A model generated the notes under the pieces. The model was given only the letters and a program-made list of their open reading frames with translations. It did no database searches and was not told the origin of the DNA. A stretch of 64,000 bases of DNA from the NCBI RefSeq assembly GCF_029784155.1, contig NC_073692.1, positions 158,315,582-158,379,581 of the forward strand, written 5' to 3'. Positions within the stretch are counted from its first letter, which is position 1. Every line of letters begins with the position of its first letter. This document shows, piece after piece, positions 29,237-40,000 of this stretch. The position numbers were made by a program, and so were the translations under genes. This DNA comes from Uranotaenia lowii (lineage: Eukaryota > Arthropoda > Insecta > Diptera > Culicidae).

Positions 29237-31249
29237 GGGCAACGGACTTATTTTGGACCGGGAACATATTTTGGACCACCTTGTAGCTTTTTGCCAATAT
29301 TTCTCTTATAAATCATGTTATTCATAAAAATTTTGAACAAATATAGTTAAAGCTATTTCTTATTATTCTAATAACATCTAAAATTTTATTTAAGTAAGCT
29401 GTTAACGGAGAGAAAATTGAAAATAAAGTTTTGATTTTTCACAGTTGGACCTAATCAGGGCCATTTCAGGAGGACGTGGCATTAATGGAGTCAACTTTCA
29501 AGAGGTTTGCTGCATAGCTGTGATGAATTTTACAAATACAAACATGTTTACAGCTATGATAAAACACGTGAAAACTATTTTGCAAGCTCGAAAAAGCAAA
29601 ATAACTGGTTTTATTGGCAATTTGACCCATGTCGAAAATAGGTCCTACTTTATTCCTTAGGGACTTATTTTGGACCACTCAACATAACCTGGGTATAAAA
29701 CTGGCAGTTAAATGTTCATGAACGTTATAAGAAGTTGTACGACGTTATGAAAGAATTATGCACACTATTTCAATCACTCATTATGAATAAAAATTGGAAT
29801 TTAAGCATGATTTAATTAAACCAACTCGCCAAAGCCCAAACTCGCCATTAGACGAGGTTCACTTTAATCGGCATAAAACCAAGCTAGTCTTAGTTTTAAC
29901 TAACTTTTTGTGCACTATATATTGAATCACGTTAATCTTACAATCTACATAACTGGCAACTGTTTGATAAGCAGTTGTTAAAAGCTACAGCTTAAAGAAG
30001 CCTCAAAACATGAAAAATTGGACTTGCACCAATTTTTTATTAAGTCATTGTTTTTATGCTTCATGAAAAAATATTGAAAGTTTGGTCTAAAAGTTTCAAC
30101 CATTTAGGATTGCCAGTATAATGAGTGCGTTCAGGAATGATTTTAGAGGAAAAAAAACTTGGGTAGGTAGAAGAAACGAAATATAAAACCCGTCCAAAGT
30201 AGGGGTTTGGAAAAAAACGACTACAAATCGGCAAATATGCAACGAGTTTAATTTTTGTAACAGTTGAAATATCTCAGTTAATATTAGAACAATTTTATCG
30301 AATAGTATATTCAATTTTAGCTATATATGTTTCAAAACTTGGGAAAAGATGGTTGAAATGTGTAAATTTTACAAGCGATTAAGTACTAAAATTCTAGTTT
30401 TCAGCCCCTGTGGTTATGCAATTTAAAAAAAAACTGTTGGAAAATTACTCCAACGATAAATTTTATCCTTGAACAAAGTTAGTATCAAACTTAAAACTAA
30501 ATTTTTGTGAAAAAAAATCTGACTATTAGATGGCTAAAAAGATAGCATAAATCTTGCACATTTTTATCTTTTTGAATTTATCTACAGAACTGAAGCCAAA
30601 CCAAATCCACTAAGGTTTTGGAAGTCAAAATGCATCAATTGATGTCGCGAAGTTCATGATGTCAGATTTTCTCAACTTATCATTGGGTCGCCTGAAGGAG
30701 ATTTGCGTTCTGAAAATTGAGCCTAAAGATAAGCCAACTGGCCAGTATTGAACACTGCAGAAAAAAATTCGTCGAGATTTCAGTGTGCTATCAGAATTTT
30801 CATAACATTTGGGACACACTTTATAACAGAGGAATTTTACTGTTTTTACTCTATTCTTATCAAACAAACACAACTTCACTAGTCTATAACAATATGAAAA
30901 GACAAAATTACCTGAATAATTCGCATAACTGCGCATCAATCGCTGTCGAAATATAGCAAAATTTAGAAAAAAAAACTTATTTAGTTTAAGGGTGGTCCAA
31001 AATAGGTCCAAAGGGTGGTCCAAAATAGAAACCTGGTGGTCCAAAATACTAACCAGAGTAATGATTGAAGAAACGTGTTTTTAGGCTTAAATCTTGTTAC
31101 ATTGTTACAAACGACGATATTTTTCGATAGAAAAAGCCTTGATCTTCGTAATGAACGGATAAAGCAGTCGAAAATTGTAACATATGCTTTTTTATTCCAG
31201 AAAATAGCATAGCCACTTCCCAAAGCGGTCCAAAATAGGTCCGTTACCC
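29237..31249. mobile_element. 2-kb TA-flanked TIR element with TTTTGGACC motif clusters
   Basis: GGGCAACGGACTTATTTTGG on the left matches GGGTAACGGACCTATTTTGG on the complement of the right end; TA is outside each. The motif TATTTTGGACC recurs near 29265, 29660, and inverted at 31000-31045 and 31228. Short ORFs in the interior (for example 30625-31044 on the complement) show no transposase motif I can name. It may be a decayed or non-autonomous TA-targeting element. Confidence 0.8.
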
Positions 31250-31251
31250 TA

Positions 31252-31698
31252 TATAACTGTCCGTTAATGCAACCTTCTCGATACTACATATGTGGAATGT
31301 GGGTAGGAATTATATTGAAAATAAACGTTTGTGATACGACCTTTCTCCTACGTGCTACAATGTCTGACCCGGGGACAAAAGGATGTGGCTTATGAGTTTA
31401 AAAGTGTTTATTTTCATTTCAAATGAACTTAATAGGCACCTGCACAACTTTAGTAAGCATTTTCAAAACAATAACAACTTGAAAGCATAAAGTGGAGACC
31501 TTCTCCTAAGGAGGTTCCCTCGCTAAGCAAAACTGTACACCATCAAGCTCCCACAATTGAACCCTTTTCAATAAACCATCTGACATGAAACCCGGCAATT
31601 ATGCCGAAGTAGCTCTTCATCATTTAATTTGCTCCCCATATGTTGTTTTCTTTCTCTGATCCCCATTCCATCTCTCTCTCTTTCCACCTTCCTTCTAG
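31252..31698. other. Probable upstream intron of the host gene
   Basis: No repeat was recognised. The last 60 bases are strongly pyrimidine-rich (TTTCTTTCTCTGATCCCC..TCTCTCTCTTTCCACCTTCC) and end CTAG at 31698, a good 3' splice site. The host transcript therefore probably starts in an exon further upstream. Confidence 0.55.
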
Positions 31699-32043
31699 GT
31701 CACATGACTGGTTGCGATGTTTAGAGCACTGTTATGGCCCAGGCGGCTGGCGGCCATAGCATGGAGAGCGAGATTCGTCCTGATGCTGCTGAGCCTGTTG
31801 GGGCAAAACTGTTGCGTCAGTTTTGCCCAACTTGGGGCTGCTGGTGGGGGCGGCATTATGAGAGCGACAAGCGACGGGGCGATAGGGTCTGTGGGTGTTG
31901 GGACCGGGGCTGGAACAATTAATCCAGCGACAGGACCGATGTCGGGTTCCCCCCACACTCATTCTCCGGAGGCTGCTGGTGGTGGTGGGAGTAGTGGATT
32001 ATCGTCCTCCTCGACACAAGCAGCTTCGACCCGGGCAAGTGTG
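31699..32043 (+). CDS. First coding exon of a host secreted or membrane protein
   Basis: The exon follows a polypyrimidine-CTAG acceptor and begins with 18 untranslated bases. The ATG is at 31717; an earlier ATG at 31704 stops after six codons, and an in-frame TGA at 31705 excludes an upstream start within the exon. The 109 codons encode an Arg-containing N-region, a hydrophobic core FVLMLLSLLGQNCCVSFA (residues about 20-37) fitting a signal peptide, then Gly-, Ser- and Ala-rich low-complexity sequence. It ends GTG|GTGAGT at 32043, phase 0. GC content is far above the surroundings, consistent with coding selection. The protein was not identified. Confidence 0.75.
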
Positions 32044-32599
32044 GTGAGTATTGTGATTCTTTTTAAGTTCGTGTACATTAAACGGACATTCTTATTCCAA
32101 AATGATATCATGATATACTATAAAAGATTAAGTCTGATGAACATTTTTTGTTTAGCGATTCTGTACGGATGATTTGGAAAATTCAATATATTACAACAAA
32201 ATAGCTCAAAAACTTGTTTGAATTTCAAATTTTTTTCACATTCTACCTCGATAAAAAATAAATTTTGCCTCGTTATAAAAGGATATTACCTTCAAACTGG
32301 ACTTATTACATATGATGTTTTATCAGCCATTTCGTCAAACGGCTGTAAATAAGCGAGTTTTACCCAGTAGGCGGATTTATGAATATTGCCTCGCACGGTA
32401 TAAACCTGTCGACAAACGATACAAGTTACACTTGTTGAATAAGCCGAAATGATTATTCATTTTTAATTTATTTTATATTAAAAGTATATATCTTCGAAAT
32501 AGTAAGCTAGATTGGAATAAGGAATCCTTCAGTAACAAAAAAGGAAGTTTACTTTAATCGATGGTTGATTTTTTGCGTAAAAATCTGTTGAATTTTGAA

Positions 32600-33150
32600 T
32601 ATTTACTGAACGTCTGGCAGAGCCAGTTTAACATCTTGCCACCTGGTGTGTTGTAGATTGTCTTCCCTTGAATTGCAACAATTGCACGGTAATTTTGTTT
32701 CAAAGCAAGCGGCTCCCGTTATCGGCTGAATATTTTCTTGGACAAGAGAGAGTTGCGCGAGTTGAGAATGTAAAAGACCTTTGTGTGAATCTGGACAAAC
32801 GGCTGGATAACACGATCCCCAAAATCTACATAATTGATAAAGCCTCCAGATACCTGGGCATCCTATTCTGTATGACAAAAGACATTAAAGATATTTACTT
32901 TCTCAAGGAACTTTACTACTTGGTTCGATCGACCCTCGCACATATGCCTTTACTATCGAAATGGCTCGGTTTTGCGATTCGCTCTTCAGCACCGAAACTG
33001 GCAAGACGCTAGCCGCTGCCGCCTATTCAACATCGACAGCTGCAAGCCTGCCGGCCGATCTGTTTTCTTCAAGAACCGACTGCCCCGCACTATTAGAAGC
33101 ACTTCAACTCAGCGTATTACCTCGAGGCCAGAGGAATCGTGATCTTCAGC
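32600..33150 (+). pseudogene. Jockey-like LINE ORF2 C-terminal remnant
   Basis: Readable pieces are VARVENVKDLCVNLDKRLD and KASRYLGILFCMTKDIKDIY followed by LKELYYLVRSTLA (about 32750-32945), the region after motif D in Jockey-type reverse transcriptases (compare KDLGVAFDQKLSFAQHI in the 59.2-kb copy). After a frame change 33010-33140 reads CRLFNID..RSVFFKNRLPRTIR. The catalytic palm is missing. It abuts the mariner remnant near 33150. Confidence 0.7.
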
Positions 33151-34982
33151 TCTGAACATTTTCGGCACGTAATTGACCTTATTATCCGCTTACCACTTCA
33201 GCATGTCCTTGGAGTAGTGGCATGAGGCCAAATCCGGCCAGAAGATTGTTGGGACGTTGGGCATGGAGAACGAAATGCGGGGCACGATTTTCAACAGATC
33301 CAGTCAACTTATCTGCTTTGCCGATGACATTGATATAGTCGGCAGATCATCTGCGGCGGTGGAAGACATCTACCGCAAACTGAAACGCGAAGCAGGAAGG
33401 ATTGGGTTGATGATTAATACGTCCAAGACGAAGTATATGCTGGCCTGCGGATCCGAGACCGACCGAACCCGCTTGTCCAGTAATAACAAGGTCACGGTCG
33501 ACGGCGACGAGCTGGAGATAGTCGAAGACTTTGTCTATCTCGGCTCACTTGTGATCGCAGACAATGACACCAGCCGTGAGATCCGGAGGCGAATTATCAG
33601 CGGAAGTCGTGCCTACTATGGACTCCACAAGCAACTGCGGTCGAGAAGACTTAGCCCTCGCACGAAGTGTAACCTGTATACGACGCTCATTAGACCGGTT
33701 GTTCTCTACGGGCACGAGACATGGATATTGCTCGAGGAGGACCTGCGTACACTCGGAGTATTTGAGCGACGAGTGTTAAGAGCCATCTTTGGCGGCGTAC
33801 AGGAGAACGGAGTGTGGAGGCAAAGGATGAACCACGAGCTCGCGCGACTCTACGGCGAACCCAGTATCCAGAAGGTGGTGAAAGCTGGCCGGATACGCTG
33901 GGCAGGACATGTTGCGAGAATGCCGACGACTGTCCTGCAAAACAGGTGTTCGCTACGAATCCGGTAGGAACCAGACAAGCGGGGGTGCAACGAGCGAGAT
34001 GGTTAGACCAAGTGGAGCGTGATCTGGCGAACGTGGGATGCCCGAGAAATTGGAGATCGGTTGCCATGGACCGAGTGAATTTTAGGGATTATGTTCGTCA
34101 AGTTATGTCGTGAGACGGAATATTATGTAAATAAATAAATAAATAAATTGTTGGGACGTTGTGGGCCTTCAGGAGAGGAAGCAGCCGGCTTTGGAGGCAC
34201 TCTTTCATGTACACCTGTCCGTTCATCGTGTCCTGGATCACGAAAGGTGCACTCCGCTTCCCGCACGTGCAGATGGCTTGCCAAACAAGGAATTTATTCG
34301 CAAATTTGGACATCTTCTGAGTGCGGACATGCTCCGGATCGCTGAATTTAACCTCGGCCGTGAAAAACAGGTTGCCGAGGATCTGTTTGAAGTCGGCCTT
34401 CACATATGTTTTGTCGTCCATGATGCTTTCGTCAGCATGTTGAGGTATAACTTCCTGGAACGGGTTTTGGCGGACTTGTTCTGCTACTCGTCGTGATTAG
34501 GGGCCTTTTGTACCTTGAACGTTCGAAGCCAAGCCTTCGTTTTGGCCTTAAGGACAAAACTTCAGCTTAGGTGCAGCTTCTTAGCCACATTCCGAACGGA
34601 GGCGTTAGGGCTTCGGTTTAAGGCCCCAACTACGCGGTTGTGATTTTTGGTGTTGTACAGAATACTTTTTCCTTCACTTCTAGGCAATCGTTCCTCCAAC
34701 CGCTTAATCACTAGCGAAACTGTGGAATTCACGATTCCCAACGTTTTAGCGATGGAACGATACGAAAGATCCTCGTTCTCGTGATGAATGCGTAAGATTT
34801 TAGCACGCACGAGCTGTTCTTTCGACTCCATTTCCGCGAGTTTTGATCACAGGATTTTTAAACTTGCAGGATGTAAACAATACAGTAGGAACTAAATCCA
34901 CCCAAATTTTCATTAAATTCTACCCAATGGTTTTAAAGTTAGATCAATTTCATAGTGTGGCAAGTTCATTGTGGACACCCTT
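33151..34982 (-). mobile_element. Mariner (ITmD37E-like) remnant split by a LINE
   Basis: Apart from the LINE at 33260-34146 it is the same element as 54798-56082, with about 85-90 percent identity by eye. The complement encodes the N-terminal helix-turn-helix part (34562-34831: AKILRIHHENEDLSYRSIAK, TVSLVIKRLEERL) and the start of the catalytic region (ETYVKADFKQI at about 34400). The outer inverted end GTCCACAATGAA (34965-34977) is followed by TA at 34983. The end corresponding to the transposase C-terminus is missing, since homology stops near 33151. It is non-functional. Confidence 0.82.
33260..34146 (+). mobile_element. 5'-truncated LINE (family A) with 15-bp target duplication
   Basis: ATTGTTGGGACGTTG is found at 33245-33259 and 34147-34161, flanking the insertion inside the mariner remnant. 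The sequence encodes the C-terminal half of the family A ORF2: SSQLICFADDIDIVGRSSAA with motif C FADD, KTKYMLACGSETDRTRLSSN, FVYLGSLVIADNDTSREIRR, VVLYGHETWILLEED and RIRWAGHVARMP. A single-base deletion near 33924 (MPDDCPAKQ becomes MPTTVLQ) shifts the frame; the tail to VNFRDYVRQVMS continues in another frame. It ends with an (AAAT)n tail at 34128-34147. Severe 5' truncation is typical of target-primed reverse transcription. Confidence 0.92.
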
Positions 34983-34984
34983 TA

Positions 34985-35807
34985 GGCTAAGAGACCCCGA
35001 AAATAGTAATGGAAAAACTGGCAAAAGTATGAGAATTATCAGGTAATCACATTTTCAAAAAAATTGACAAATATTTAAATTATGAGAAAAATATGCACTG
35101 ATGCATTTTAATGCAACAAACAATATTTGGCTTTTCTGCCCAGCTAAAAGTAATATGAAATGGGTTTTTTGTCGATTAGAAATAAAAATTTGGTGATTTT
35201 TGCCTTGTATGACCTTTTTCTTATGCGATTCAAATAAAAGTTCAAACAAATTGACTTTTCATCAGAGAAATATGAACTTTATTAGATTATTTATCAAATT
35301 TTAAACATAGACAGAAAAAAATTGCATTGTTTGCTTTCAACAAAGAGGGACGGCGATGAACATATCTTTTGAATGCTGATTATTTATGGTTTAGAAAAAT
35401 CCAACGCAAAAAAATGTTTCCCAATGGGCAGAAGAGCCAATCTCAAATCCTAAGCTGTTTTCAGAAGAACGGCTATCGATGGAAAAAAAATAATAATTTT
35501 GATTGCCATTCTATAAACAACCGCCAAATTTTCATAACTTTTTTTGTTAGTATGCAAGCATGCTGTGTTCATACACGGAGCTTTCAAGCAAGGTTAAGTG
35601 CAAGGGCCTACCTGCTATTTTCCTTTTACTATATGGGATCTCACCAAATTTCTCCCAGAGCGAACATTTTTGACGACAGCGCGGGTCAACGCCTACTCGA
35701 ACTTCTGCTTTCTGTTTTAGCCGATATATTCCATTCAAAAATCAATAACATAAGTAAAATCCTCTGGGGGTTTCATTTAACAAAACTTACAAAACAAACT
35801 AGTGGGG
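34985..35807. other. Spacer without a supported gene
   Basis: AT-rich. The 178-codon frame starting at 35369 runs through the tRNA-like sequence at 35808 and has no motif, so it is not taken as a gene. Confidence 0.5.
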
Positions 35808-35915
35808 CTTGTGATATAGCTCAGTTGGCAAGTCTGTTGCTTCCTGAGCGGATGTCCTTGAGTTCGAGCCCGAGGTTAAATATCGAACACAGTTGTACCG
35901 GATAAGTACGGTTTG
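35808..35915 (+). repeat. tRNA-like SINE fragment
   Basis: TATAGCTCAGTTGGCAAGTC matches an A-box and GAGTTCGAGCCC (35860) a B-box. The following TTAAATATCGAACACAGTTGTACCGGAT has a relative at 56120-56163. No proper anticodon arm is apparent, so it is a tRNA-derived repeat rather than a tRNA gene. Confidence 0.65.
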
Positions 35916-36202
35916 TATGATGATTGAAAAGTACGGTTTTTTACACCACTTTTTACATTATTTGTGGTCATGATATTACAAAATTTAAAAACAACATATC
36001 CCTACATATGCGCAACATATATCTATAGATTCCAAATTAATCTTTCTTGGACACAAAATGATTTTTGTTAGCAATTCGTAACTGACCAACATGATATTTG
36101 AAAAACACTACTAGATTTTTAAAACTATGAATTTTGGACAAATCCAATTTTAGTCCACTCCAAGAACTCTATGGGGTAACAAAAAGCTGGGACGGATGAT
36201 GG
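35916..36202 (+). repeat. Diverged copy of the 8372 TTAA element
   Basis: Shares GATTGAAAAGTACG, TTTGTGGTCATGAT, GCAACATAT, TTTCTTGGA.AC and GCTGGGACGG with 8372-8773 in order, and ends at TTAA (36203). The left terminus has been replaced by the tRNA-like sequence. Confidence 0.75.
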
Positions 36203-36417
36203 TTAATTCCGGCTTGTAAATCTACATTAATGTATGAATATCGAATGATGAATCTGATTCTGAGTTTTCAAATCTGGATCGGCATTTTGAAGCTAAAACT
36301 GAAGTGTTGTTATGAACTCTGTACAATAATACTGCTTGAGAACTATGGGTATGTATATGAAACAAATACTCAGGTTGCTTTCTATTTTTTTTTCATAATT
36401 GAAAAATTATCATTTAA

Positions 36418-37022
36418 CCTTCCAAAGCCGTTCGCTAAAAATCCGTTTCGGGGAAATTTGAACTGTAGTTTGATTTCGTTCTCCTGGCTGCAAATGTTAA
36501 CCGATTTTGATGATATTATATTCATTGTCTAGGTAATTTATTCTAATTACTCAACATTTCAAAATAAAGTTGATAAGTATTACCAGATTATCAGAAACTG
36601 GTCCAGAAAGTAAAAAGTCTGAAAAATCAATTTTATTTTTAAAATACTCATAACTTCTGACAGCTTTTCTGTATTCAACTGTTTTATTAATGTTTGAAAT
36701 GGTCAAGAATCCATCTATCCGACAATGTATAGATATGTTGGGGTCCAATGAAAGTGTTGACCGCTATGACTAATCTTCCGGTAGAAAAAAATCTTACTTT
36801 AAAAAAACGACATCCAATTTTGGCTTTGCTTAGCTGTATTTCATTTCCCAATGAACCGATTTTCAAAACTCAAATTTTAAATTTTTGGCGTTGATTTGAT
36901 CATTATTTTCATAGAACATACTTGGTCTGTCAAAATTACCAGTTCATTAGTATATTGGAATGATGATAAAGATGTTTGAAATGTGCGCTTCGGGTCATAT
37001 TGACCCGAACGGCTTTGGAGGG
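36418..37022. mobile_element. TTAA-flanked MITE
   Basis: CCTTCCAAAGCCGTTCG on the left pairs with CCCTCCAAAGCCGTTCGGGT on the complement of the right end, and TTAA borders both (36414-17, 37023-26). Near the right end GGGTCATATTGACCC forms its own palindrome. TTAA target and CC ends suggest a piggyBac-type non-autonomous element of 605 bp. Confidence 0.85.
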
Positions 37023-37026
37023 TTAA

Positions 37027-40000
37027 ATATTGAAAATGCATATAAGTTTTGAGAAATATAAATCAAATTACGAATGAAATGCAAAACCAAATTCGAACGA
37101 CGATTTCGAAACAGCTTTTTATTTCTAGTTTCATATGATGATTTGAACAAAAATAAAGTATCCTAAACTGGATACAGCAACTGAAAAATGAAAACAGAAA
37201 TACTGATTTGATTTTTAAACCATGGAACCATGTTTTTTTTTATTAATTGTTAATACAAATTGATATTACTTTTTGGCACATTAATTTTTTTTCAAGTGCC
37301 TAGGATTTTTGATTTTAGGAATTAAAAATTTTAAGATCATTTTCTTATTTTGGAAAAACGTGAATATGTATATGTATTCTAGGGAATATTTTAAGAGAAC
37401 TTGTAACGAATAACATTCATCACAACAAATCAAGAAGAGCGCTCATCTAGAAGAAAACAAATCAAGAAGAAGATCCTCCGTTTTCCTTCAGGGAGCATCT
37501 TACCGCAATCTTCTTATTCCAATTTCGAACACCAGAATAATCGACTGTTTGACGGCCTAAAGTGGCTTAAATCAAAAAGTCAATTCGTATACATCCAGTC
37601 AGTGGCAGCAAATGATCTTTGGTGGCAGAGATTTCCCGGGAAAATCGGAATCCGGCAAAATCCGCCTCACTCCCCGAGGGCCATGTATACTAAAGGAAGT
37701 CCCTCGGTTCGGTACATCTCAATTCCGAATTTTACAACCATCCGATCCCCACCCAAATGTTTCGAAGGGAAAATACATAGCTTGTGAAGCCACTCATCGA
37801 AAGACAACATTCGTAAATATTTTCCGGCAGACGCACAACATCTCCATGCATATGTATATCTCCTGCCAATGGAAATTCCATCGGATCCGGCAGTTTTTGT
37901 TAGCCTTCTACTGGGTTTTCATCGGCAGCAGGAAGAGGAAAATTCAATTCAGATCCTCGACTGATTGCCGCAGCTCTTCAGTGATTCCTTTTTTTCCCAC
38001 CGTCAGCCGCCGCCGGAGACCTTTCGTGCTTTTTTTAAGCTGTTGACTATCAGTGTGTTTTGTAAGTGCACTGATCGCACTGATGTTATTTCAAGAAGAA
38101 ACTTTGTTATCCAGGGTGGATTTTTTTTTGTTTTGTTGGGTGGATATAATGAAAATATTTAGTTGTTTTTTTAAATTTTGCGTTGCGGTGACAAAAACTT
38201 TTTTTTAACCACACTGCATTGTTTTATATAAAAAGTATAGGAGTCATGGTAAAATGTCATGATCTTCAGCTTGAACATAGCTAAATCGAACATGTTTACA
38301 TCCATCTCTCATGTAAGCTTTCTATTTTCAAAATTAGGATTAGCATCAAAATGTTTGTTTCGAAAATAAGTAGATTCTATTCAATCCTCGAATAGATCCT
38401 CCCTAAGCAACATGTTTTGTTGCTCCAAGCCGGAAAGGAATCCCTCCCACCGATAATCGGGATTGTGGTGTGTGGCATGGCGAAAGTAAATCGAACTGAA
38501 AAGCGAAAGCCCCGAAAACTGCTTCCGGCTTTCACTTATCGGCAGCCACCGGAATTCAGCGTATTCAAATTAGCTGAATTGGGTTCACTTGGGCTGCTGC
38601 TGTGGCAAACCGGAAAGAGATAAAGCGATGGCAATCGCATCGTAAGCTTCACACGATTTGTTTCAAACGATTCGTGTTCTATTTTGAAACCTTTCTCCAT
38701 CTCTTTTTTTGCTTTTGGAATGTAAAACGGTTCAATGGTGAATGATGCTAAACAAGCGACAACCGGATGTGGATTTCTAATGGGGCAAAAAATATTGTCA
38801 AATGGTTGATTGAGTTCTGCAAATTATTTCAAATTCAATGATTCGCTTTGTTTTGAATCTCAACGACCAGAATGCAATCAATAGTTTTCTGTCGGATGAT
38901 TAAACTATAGTATTATTTAAGGGAAGCGAATTTAAATGTTCTTCCACATGATTTTTTTTAATCAATTTTCAACATTGCCATCACTTGTGGACGATATCTG
39001 CTATGGAAGTGTGTTTTTTCTTCCTTTCACCGAAAAAAATGTGGGAAACTTCAGAAGCAACCTAACCATAAAAAGTCCACTGAACCAATAACCCTTTTAA
39101 CTGAAGCCGCCTCCAGAAGACCCAGAGAGTCACAGGAAAAGAGACCGTAAGCGTCTATTAAAGTGCCCCCGAGGAGGAACAAAATGGAATGATACAAAAG
39201 TGCCATCCCTATTTATAATCCCCCTCCGCAATCCGGTGATGAATTTTTAATCATTCCGTTTCAATAGAATCTCATCGACGCGTTGCTGAAAAGCTGAAAG
39301 AGCTTTAGAGAATGTTATAAGCATAGTAAAAAAACATGTCATATGCGCTCCGTAGAACCTTACCATCTGGAAAATGTTCCGCATTTGAGGCTCCGCAATG
39401 GGGTAGAAGTTTAATCCCCCACGGCAGGTTTGATTGAAAAGGCCCCAAGCACTTTTCTTTGGTGTGTCCACATTGAATGTGAGTTATCCTCTTTTTTCTC
39501 CAAGGTAGACGACCGCAGTATCGGTTGGGATTACGTGAATCGTGTTAATGATTAAATATTAATGAAAAGAAATTTTCCACAGTGTTTAACGCGTGCGGCA
39601 TAATCCACTAAATAACAGCTACTCGTGAAATGTTTATCAAAGGCGCTAAAAAATCACCCGGCTGATCATCATTGGATCAAAGTATATCGGGGTTTATTCA
39701 TCAGTTTGATGTGAAATTGCTGTTTTTTATATAAATGTCACCTTTTACTTAAAAAAAACGATTTTCCGGTTCATGACGTTTATTGGTTTTTTTTCATAAA
39801 ACATTTACTATAAATCCAACTTTAGTCATTTAAGCGGTCTTCGAAAGCTTTTTTCGTAGAGCTTTGGGATACGTTATAGTAAAAAAGACTTTGCGCATAC
39901 CTATCGTTTTCGAACAAATCCATTTAATCTGAAGACGAGGATAAGGATATAATTTCGATTATGAAATTCTGGCGTTTATGTAGCCAAGTCATCATGCACT

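Noticed and set aside
31717..32172. 151-codon reading of the host exon through to the stop at 32172
   Set aside because: A consensus GTGAGT donor after codon 109 and the sharp change to AT-rich composition afterwards indicate that the frame is cut by an intron.
35808..35880. Possible functional tRNA gene
   Set aside because: A- and B-boxes are present but acceptor and anticodon stems do not pair, and a related partial copy lies at 56.1 kb, so it is a tRNA-derived repeat.
35369..35905. 178-codon + strand ORF
   Set aside because: It crosses a tRNA-like repeat and AT-rich spacer without recognisable protein features.
37612..38046. 144-codon + strand ORF in a GC-richer island
   Set aside because: No motif, no convincing splice sites, and an overlapping frame of similar quality; conserved non-coding DNA is as likely.
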